The notes under the pieces were generated by a model. The model saw nothing but the letters and a program-made list of their open reading frames with translations, did no database searches and was not told where the DNA came from. Below, one piece after another: positions 12,201-21,200 of a stretch of DNA of 64,000 nucleotides; position 1 is the stretch's first letter, and each line of letters opens with the position of its first letter. The stretch covers positions 16,540,878 to 16,604,877 of the forward strand of contig NC_064839.1 in NCBI RefSeq assembly GCF_024166365.1, in the 5' to 3' direction. A program made the position numbers and the translations under genes. Source of the DNA: Elephas maximus indicus. Lineage: Eukaryota > Chordata > Mammalia > Proboscidea > Elephantidae.

Positions 12201-15200
12201 TAATTTATTTAATTTGTTAGCCTGCACAGCCTGCTTTGTTTCTAAAGTTTGGTTAAGCTCATGGGCTAATGTAACCAATTCCATAGTGGGAGCAGCCTTC
12301 CAGTCAAAACGATGTCTTTTTACTAATGCTGAAATTTTAGGTTTGAAGCCAGAAATAAATATTGCATTAAGGGGCTCCTTCATTCCCTCATCTGAAAAGT
12401 TCAACCCAGAGTGTTCCAACAACTTCTGGAATAATCGGAATTGATAATCATAGGCATTTTCATCTTTGCCTTGTATACAAGAATAAACTTTTGTCCAGTC
12501 AGTTGTCAGAGGAAAGGCCTTAAGGATTGATTGCTTCATGTAAATCATTACCCTTAGCTCGGGCTCGTGTGAGAAGGGTTTCTGCCATTTTGGCTGTATT
12601 CAAAGCTAAATAACTTCAGGGATCTTTCCATTTAGCACATTCTAACTTTTTTTTTAGCCACAGTTTGGCTTCCCTAGGGCCAATTTACATATGGACTAAT
12701 GGATACAAATCAGCCAATCTGGCTGATAAGCATCAATAAGGACCTTGAATCATTTAGCGAATTTATGAGGATCCTCATGTAAATTTAGAAAATCTTTGGC
12801 AGTTTGGTATGTGTCCAAGGAATGAAAGAAATAACAGTGTTCTTTGGATTTTCTCTGGTGCCTATTCCAGATTCTGCAAGGTGAATTTTAAAGGCATTCA
12901 GGAATAGGGCTTCTCGACTTTGATCTGTCTAGTTTTGGAATCTTTGGTCTTATGTTTTCTGGCTTTGAATCTGTAGTAGCTTCTTCTGAGAAGAAAGGTA
13001 GTTCAGACAGAAAGTTTTCAGAGGGACAAAGAAGCAGAGGAGGAAACAGAGAAGAGGCTGTTGGCGGGGGAGGGAGGGCAGAGGCACTGCAGTGGAGGTT
13101 GTAAGCGTAACAGTGCTCTGCCTTTCTAATTTTTTTATTTTGCTCAATTCAGAAATTGTATTCTGCAATTCTTTATTCTGATTAGACAATTTGGAAACAG
13201 ATTTTTGCAGAGAAATTATTTTATTGTGCTGATGTCTTTTACAGACCTCGAAATTCCAATCACAAAAAACATTCCATTGAAATTTCTTAATCTGGGATCC
13301 CTTTTTCTCTAACTTGCTGTGCAGAAAATTTAACTGAGAAAGTTCAAAAGTTCCCCAAAGTGGCCACACATCCAAACTGTCTCAGGTTAAGTCTTGCCAA
13401 GCAGACAAAAATAAACATGACGAAGAACCATAATGCTTATTCATAAAGTAAGCAGGAGTTCCCAGAGGAGGCTCAGAATTGCTCTTAGATTTGGCATTTC
13501 CCATATTCCCAAAGGCATCCTAAGGTTAGCTTTGGAAGCTTTTTAAACAATGATCAGAGCTTTTAGTTTCTCAGAACCAGCTAATATCCCTGACAAAGTA
13601 CTACTAGCTAGGCTTTGGAATGTGGCTTTTCAAGGTTCTGAGGTCTGTAACCAATGACCGTGAGGTAGCTAAAACCAAAGGAACTTATACTCCGTTTAAA
13701 AGAACAGAAAAGAAAGAGGAATACAAATCCTTTAACAAGAGTTGGGGAGCCTCTGTGCAAAGTAAGCAGGGCTTGGACCCAAGAGGCATTTACCTGCTGC
13801 AACTCCCAGGGTCCCGTGAAAGCATACAGGCCCAAGAGGCCTATTTGGGTGCCAAGCCTCCGACTTCTCACTGTCCTGGTTATTGGAGAGGTAAAATCAC
13901 CTTCAGGCCCACGCTGGGTGCCAAAATGTCTTAAACTCCAGGCTTACACTTTGCTAGAAATAAAAACCAAAGGATTTTATTGAAGGATGAAAAATAAAGG
14001 CATTTTGCAAAATGGAGAAACACAAGGCACTCAAACAAGAGGCTGCAGCGTGTGTTCCAACTTTCAGGGAGAGCAGTGAGGTATTTATTAGGCAGAGCAA
14101 CAAAGGCAAAAGGTTTTACATCAAGGAGGGGTGGTGCAGGGGAAGGAAGGAAGATTTACAAGGGGTTGTCAAACTACAAACTTTCCGAACATCAATTTAT
14201 AGCCCAACATTAGTTTCTTATTTCCCAATACAAATTGACTAAAGCAATATTTCTAAAGCAAGCTGTGTACAGGTTCTTTTTTTTTAATTGTGTTTTAGGT
14301 TAAGGTTTACAGAGCAAATTGTTTCTCATTAAACAATACACGGATTGTTTTGTGACATTGGTCGCCAACCCTGCAATGTATCAACACTCCCTTTCTCAAA
14401 CCTCGGGTTCCCCATTTTTATTCATCCAGTTTTCCTGTCCCTTCCTGCCTTCTCATCTTTCCTTTGGGCTGGTGTGCCCATTTAGTCTCGTATACATGGT
14501 TTAACTACACCTGTTACTGTTTCTTTTATAGGCTTGTCTAATCTTTCACGGAAGGGTGAACTTCAGGAGTGACTTCAGTACCAAGTTAAAAGTGTGTCCG
14601 GGGGCCGTATTCTTGGGGAAGTCTGGTCTTTTTTTTTTTTGTGAGTTTGAATTTCGTTCTACATTTTTCTCCTGCTCTGTCTGGGACCTTCTGTTTTGAA
14701 ACCTGTCAGAGCAATCGGTGGTGATAGCTGGGCACCATCTAGTTGTTCTGGACTCAGTTTTGTAAACGTTCTTGACATGAGGGTTTAGTGATTGATTGTA
14801 GGTCAGCTCACTGGCATGGATTGAATTATGTCCCCCCAAACATGTGTGTATCAACTTGGTTAGGCCATGATTCCCAGTATTCTGTGGTTACCCTCCGTTT
14901 TGTGATTGTAATGCTACATTAAAAGGATTAGAGTGAGATTGTAACACTCTTACCAGGTCGCATCCCTGATCCAATGTAAAGGGAGTTTCTCTGGGGTGTG
15001 GCCTGCACCACCCTTTATCTCTCAAGAGATAAAAGTAAAGGGAAGCAAGCAGAGAGTTGGGGACCTCATACCGCCAAGAGAGCATCACCAGGAGCAGAGT
15101 GCATCCTTTGACATGGAGTCCCTGCACCTGAGAAGCTCCTCAACCAGGGGAAGATTGAGGACAAGGACCTTCCTCTAGAGCCGACACAGAGAGAAAGCAT

Positions 15201-18200
15201 TCCCCCGGAGCTGACACCCTGAATTTGGACTTGTAACCTACTAGGCTGTGAGAAAATAAATTTCTCTTTGTTAAAGCCATCCACTTGTGGTATTTTTGTT
15301 AAAGCAGCCCTAGATAACTAAGACAGTCACCTTAGTCAAAGTCCTTGAAATGTAAAAGTTGTTATTGGTCAGGAAGGAGATTAGATCAACTCCAACCTGA
15401 AGTCTTTCAAAATGTAAACATGGCCATCTAGCTAGGATGAGTGAGTTTGAGCCTAGGCATTCTCTCTATGAATTGCCTGAGAACAGTTAAGTTAGCAAGA
15501 TTTACATAAGCTAAGGCCCAGATCTCTGTACTCTTTGTATCACAGTCAAAATTTTTACAAGGGACCAAATTGGCTTTGAAGAATGGCAGAGGCAGGCTTC
15601 AAACCTAGTTGCAGCTTAATTCAAAATGGAGTTTGAATTTAGGTCTGGGGTTAATCATGCCATACAGCCCGTTGTAAGATTTGCTTATTCAGCCCTTTTG
15701 ACATGTCCCTATCCTTCTTTCAGCAATTCTTTACCTCTGGCACAAGATGTCCCAGGTCTCTCTTTTTTTTTTCTTAAATTGAATATAATTTACAAACAGT
15801 ACAGTGAACAGGCCTGAAGTGTACAGTTCAAAGAGTTTTCACAAATGTATAAATTCATGCAATTCACACCCCTAACAAGACATAGAAAAATTTAAATGCC
15901 CCAGGAACTTCTCCGTTTTGCCCTTTCTCAGGTAACCCTCATGGCTTTCCCACCACACCTGCCCACTAGCAGCCATTGTTCTGATTTCTACCACCGTAGA
16001 TTAGTTTTGTCTGTTATATAACTTTATATAAATGCAGTCACATAGTATGTATTGTTTTGTAATTTCTTTTGTAATTTTTGCAGTTTCTTTTGCTGAGCAT
16101 GCTTTTGTTGGGATTTCGCATGTATCTGTAGATCACTTGTTTATGAATATCCCACAATTTATCCTTTTAACTCATAGATACTGGGTTGTGCTATGAACAT
16201 TCTTGTGCAGGTCTGAGATTTCAGCCTACTTGCCAGCTGAGAATTAACCTGCTGCAGTTTCATGGATGGTGACTGAAGACATGAGCCTCCTAGCTTAGAG
16301 ACTCACGGCAGTGTAAGCGTCCTGAGTGCCATGTTTGCATCAGTTTCTCTTGTCCCGAAAGTCTCACAGGGGTGATGCAGATCGGCCCAGGTGAATGCAG
16401 CACGTGCAGGGGCTGTATGTCACAACTGAGGAATCCTGTGCTTGGGGAACCTTAGTCTTTTACAGTGGGTTGCCAGCAAACCTCTCAGATCCTTGTCCTA
16501 GAAGGAGAGATTCAGCAAATAAACCTACTCATTGCTCTAGAGGGAGATAATTATCTTTGTCTTCCAAGGAAGTTTGCTCTACAAACACCCTTGAAGAGAT
16601 AGACTGAAATGAAAGCTGCGAGTCCCCTGCTTGTAAGATGTACAGAAATGGGAGTGACCCCATGGAGTCTGCCAACAACAGTATATCTGTGTAGGTCGTC
16701 TTTTTCTCTCAGCAAAGTTTGGTAGTTTTCTGGATATGGTCTTACACATCTTTCACTAAATTTATCCCTGAATATTTTTTTTTTCTTTTGGATGCTATTA
16801 TAAATGCAATTGTAAAAATTCTAAATTCATTTTCTAGTTGTTTATTGCTGGTTTAAAGAAATACAGTTGGTTTTTATATGCTGACCTTATATCTTGCAAC
16901 CTTGCCAAACTCACCTATTAGTTCTAGTAGTTTTTTTTTTTTTTCCTAGATTCCTTGTGATTTTCTAGGGAGCCCTGGTGGCGCAGTGGTTAAAGTGTTC
17001 GGCTGCTAACAAAAAGGTCAGCGGTTTGAACCCACCAGCTGCTATGTGGGAGAAAGATGGGGCAGTCTGCTTCTATAAAGATTTGCGGCCTGGGAAACCC
17101 TACGGGGCAGTTCAGCTCTGTTCTGTAGGGTCACTATGAGTTGAAATTGACTCCACAGCAGTGGATTTAGTTTTTTTTTGTTTTTGGGTTGTGATTTTCT
17201 GCATAACAAAATCATGTCATCTATGATTAAAGATAGTTTTTTACTTCTTCCTTTCCAATTTTTATGCCTTTTATTTATCTGTCTTATTGCACAGTCTAGA
17301 ACCTATAGTATAATGTTGAATCTTAGGGGGGAAACATTTAATATTTCACCACTAAGTAGGATGTTAGTTGTAGATTTTTCATAGATGCCATTTATTAGGT
17401 TGAGGAAGTTCCCTCTTATTCCTAGTTTTGCATTCTTATCTTTCTCTTGACTCTAATGGGAATGCCCCGAACAGCTCGCTGCTCCATCTGGTGTTGCTGT
17501 TGTTTTGAGAGGAATACCTCTTTAATATTGTGGCTGCTGGTGGAGTTGGCCCTTGACGCACGGCAACCCCATGCACAGTGGAATGAAATGCCGCTCAGTC
17601 CTGCATCATCCCCGTGATCAGTTGCAAATTGGACAGTTGTGATCCATGGGGTTTTCATTGGCTGATTTTCAAAAGTAGATTGTAAGGTCCTTCTTCCTAG
17701 TCTGTCTTAGTCTGGAAGCTCTGCTGAAACCTGTTCAGCATTACAGCAAGACACAAGCCTCCACCGACAGATGGGTGATAGCTGCATATGAGGTGTACTG
17801 GGGAGGAATCCACCCGGGGTCTCTTGCGTGGAAGGCGAGAACCACCGCTGCCTCACTTTTTAATATTAGGCTTCTTCAGATGATAAAAGTTGTACTTCCA
17901 GTGTTCGTGGACTAAGAACATTCATCCTTAAAAATCTACTCTGAATTCAGCCAAACTTGAGGTGAATGTATTTTGATTAATCAAAAGAGCAATTTACATT
18001 TGAAAAATAGTTCTTCATACATTTGCTTTGACAGCCTTTTACAGTAGTTCAGACAACAACGGATTCTGTTTAATTTTTTTCTGAAATATTGTTATTATAA
18101 CAATACAGCCTTGAAGGGAAATTTAAAAATTCACCTGTAATCCCACTGCTTATCTGCTGGAGGAGGGTGCTGAGAAGTGGAAGCAGGGAACCCCCATCCT

Positions 18201-21200
18201 GGTCTCCAGCAGCCCAGTGACCGCCATTTTGATCCCCTTCTTTCAGGGAGACGACTTCGAGGGAAGGCATTCTACAATGTGGGTGAGAAAGTATACTGCC
18301 AGGAGGACTTTCTGGTGAGTCAGAGGTGTGCCCCTGACTTGTGCCACGAGGGGGGCCCGAGGTGCGGGTCCTTCCTTCCGATTCACGTGGATACCTGAGG
18401 GCAGAAGGCAGATGCTGGCTGGGAAATCAGTGGCCCTTTGTCATCTGACATCCTGGATCTTCTGTCCCCTTTCAGTACTCCGGGTTCCAGCAAACGGCTG
18501 ACAAATGTAGTGTGTGCGGACACCTCATCATGGAGATGGTGAGAACCTACCCCCAGCCTCCTGGAGCCACTACCCCTCTGACCTGGGTGGAGTCTGAGGA
18601 CCCCATCCTTTCACCTGTTCCAGACCTGCCAGGGGCTCAGCCCAGAGCCTCTTCCACCTGCATTGACCCTTCAGTGCCTCCCACCCTCAGATCCTCCAGG
18701 CCCTTGGGAAGTCCTACCACCCAGGCTGCTTCCGGTGCTCTGTGTGTAACGAGTGCCTGGACGGGGTGCCCTTCACCGTGGATGTGGAGAACAACATCTA
18801 CTGTGTCAGAGACTATCACACGTGAGTAGCTGGCACTGTGGAGCAGGTGGGACCCTTGCTGACTCCTCTCCTCCTCTTGAAGCATTTTTCTGGCCAACCT
18901 GCCTGCCCATACCCTTGCGTTCTTCGTAGTTTCTAGGAAGCACAAATGGAGGCACTTCTGGTCTTCCCCTGTGATACCTCTGTGGTTGGGGCAGGGCACG
19001 CATCTCTGCCTTGAGCTCTCTCTCAGCTGGTTCAGCCACCAGCCACTTCTTTCTTCTCCTTTCTCTTTTTCTTGCATGCTCCCCATCTCGCAGTGGTAGG
19101 GACTCTACTAGCTGCCCTCCCAGCATCCATCCCTCTGCTCCCAGGGCCAGGCAAGGCCTCTTCCACCTGGGTTGAGGGCTTGGGGCCTCTGCAGAGCCTT
19201 TCTCCTGCCTGTTACCCATGTGGGCAGCCAAGCCATTCTCACTTGTTGTGGCTCCAGGGTTGTCAGAGTTCTTGTCCTGTGCATGGGGTTGGTGATGGGG
19301 CATAGCCCTCTGGTGCTCAGGTTGGAGCCAGGCTTTGCAGGGGTCTCATTAGGGGGCAGGAAACTCACAGGAAGCATGAGAGAGAGGGCAGAGAAGCCGA
19401 AGCCATTCTGGAAAAGATGATGGGGTGGAGGTAAGTTGTGAAGCCAGATCGAAGGCCAGTGCTGAGAAGGCATGGCAGAAGCTGCTCTGACCTCAAGGGA
19501 AAGAGGGCTTGATGCTTGGGCTGTTTCATGGGACTACTGTGGGTGGACATGGCCTTGTGCCCTTGTCCTCTGGTCACTCAGCTGGTGACTTCTGGTTTCC
19601 TTTATTCCTCCAGGGTTTTTGCACCAAAATGTGCTTCCTGTGCCCGTCCTATCCTCCCTGCACAGGTAGGAACCACTCACCTGGAGATGGGCAGGTGCCT
19701 GGTCCAGCACGGTATCTGCCCAATCCTGCCCAGGTCTGCCCCAGGTCTGGAGCCAGTGGGAGGGATGAGGAATGCTCCTGCCCCATTTTCCTCAGGGCTG
19801 AGGACTGAGTGTTGTCCCCTGGCAGGTGTTAGAGGGAAACGGTGGCCCCCACTGCTTGGCTGCCCACTGCCGCTCTCAGCTCCATTCTCCATTGACGTAG
19901 AGGCTGCTCCCCAGGTCTGGTTGGCTCTGCAGGCTGAGGATTGTGGGGGAGACAAAAGGAGGCGGATTGTGCAGGAGAGAGCCCTGGGTGGTGTGGCTCT
20001 CGCAGGCACTGGGTCATCCTGTGTGCCAGCTTCATCCCAGGCTGGTATGCCTGGGGAAGCAGGACCAGCAGTGGTCTTTCCTGACTCCAAAGAAGTGAAA
20101 ATAACATGTACACACATGCTCACCCACATTCACACCAGCGACGGCTCTCCGTGACACCTGTGCGTGCTGTTGGCTGCAGCTATGGGAGGGTGCCCAAGGA
20201 ACGTGCACGTCCATTCACGGGGACCCACTGATGTCTTTTCCAGCCCCCATAGAACCACCATGTCAGTGCTTATACAGGCATGGGTGCACATCCACTGAGA
20301 CACCAGCAGGTTGGGTAGGTGTGTTCCTACGCAGAGCTTCCTCAGCCTTGACAAACCCTATCTCTCCAGGGCTGCGAGACAACCATCCGGGTGGTGTCTA
20401 TGGACAGAGACTACCACGTGGAATGTTATCACTGTGAGGTGAGCCTGGGTCCTCCTGGAAGTCTGGTGGCTGGAGGACTGCCTCCCACACTGGTCTCCTT
20501 CTCCCTAGGAGTTCTGTGGGCCCATCTCCTCTTTTATGGCTTCTACCCCATTCTACTTGTCTTTCCCCTGCCGTCAGCCTCTTCTTTCTCCCTGTTTTTT
20601 ATTCAGTCACATATTCGCTGAGTGTTTACAGCGTGTGGGTGCTGGGGATGTAATGGAGAATAAGATAGTCCCTACTGGCATGGAAGAGATGAATATTCAG
20701 GAAATACCCACACGCTGTGATTGGTCCTATTAAGGAAGCCTTGGAAAATCAGGGCAGACTTTCTGAAGGAGGTGATAGCCAAGCTAAGAGTTGAAGGATG
20801 AATAAGAGTTAGCCATTGAGAGAGGGAGAAGGGCATTCCCAGGCAGTGAAAGCAGAATGTGCTTAGGTGCCAAGGTAAGTGTGTGGTTCAGGGTCGCAGG
20901 AGCTGGTGACAAAAGGCCACATGAGCTATGGAGTGTGGACTTACCCTGAGGGTAATGGAGAATAATAAGACAGAGATGATCAGATTGGATTTGGGCTTTA
21001 GAAAGGGCAGTCACTGCCAATGCAGAGAATAAATCAGAGGTACAAGACATAGGGTTTGGGGGCTCCCTGAAGACATGATGTGGTAAGAGCTCTGTGTTCT
21101 GGCCGGGGTGATAGGCTGAGTCAGGCTGTGATCCTGGGCTCAGGGAAGTGGATTGATTTAAGCGCTGGTTAGGCAGTAGAAGGGAGTGGATTTGCTGAGT

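Larger units (their letters stand above)
4780..15691 (-). mobile_element. Class I (gamma-type) endogenous retrovirus, antisense in WTIP intron
   Basis: A provirus of 10.9 kb with two related LTRs (4780-6089 and 13927-15691), in the order LTR-gag-pro-pol-env-LTR on the - strand. It is flanked by a 4-bp direct repeat gccc (4776-4779 and 15692-15695); 4 bp is usual for gammaretrovirus-like integrases. A PBS and a polypurine tract adjoin the LTRs. Reverse transcriptase, integrase (with a C-terminal domain like that of the murine leukaemia virus group) and a gamma-type TM envelope are recognisable. Every gene is broken by stops or frameshifts. Later insertions are AfroSINEs at 4931-5082 and 10020-10177 and a MaLR-type LTR at 14812-15325. 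Antisense orientation is the usual state of surviving intronic proviruses. Confidence 0.88.
13927..15691 (-). repeat. Proviral 5' LTR
   Basis: Pairs with 4780-6089. It contains the shared L1 3' fragment (14277-14757) and, uniquely, a MaLR-type LTR (14812-15325). Its outer end is gcttattca at 15691, followed by the gccc duplication; its inner end adjoins the PBS. Confidence 0.85.

Noticed and set aside
15692..15703. Proviral LTR edge at 15703 (ttttgaca), with a matching edge near 6103
   Set aside because: First guess from a chance TCAAAAGG match. The gccc duplication and continuity of the host sequence place the edges at 15691 and 6089 instead.
16967..17188. tRNA gene call from the tRNA-like AfroSINE head
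   Set aside because: The tRNA-like part belongs to a SINE with target duplications; the other AfroSINE heads are the same.
19516..20154. 212-codon open frame on the + strand
   Set aside because: It runs through WTIP exon 19614-19665 in another frame and both flanking introns; no domain or splice logic. Chance opening in G+C-rich sequence.
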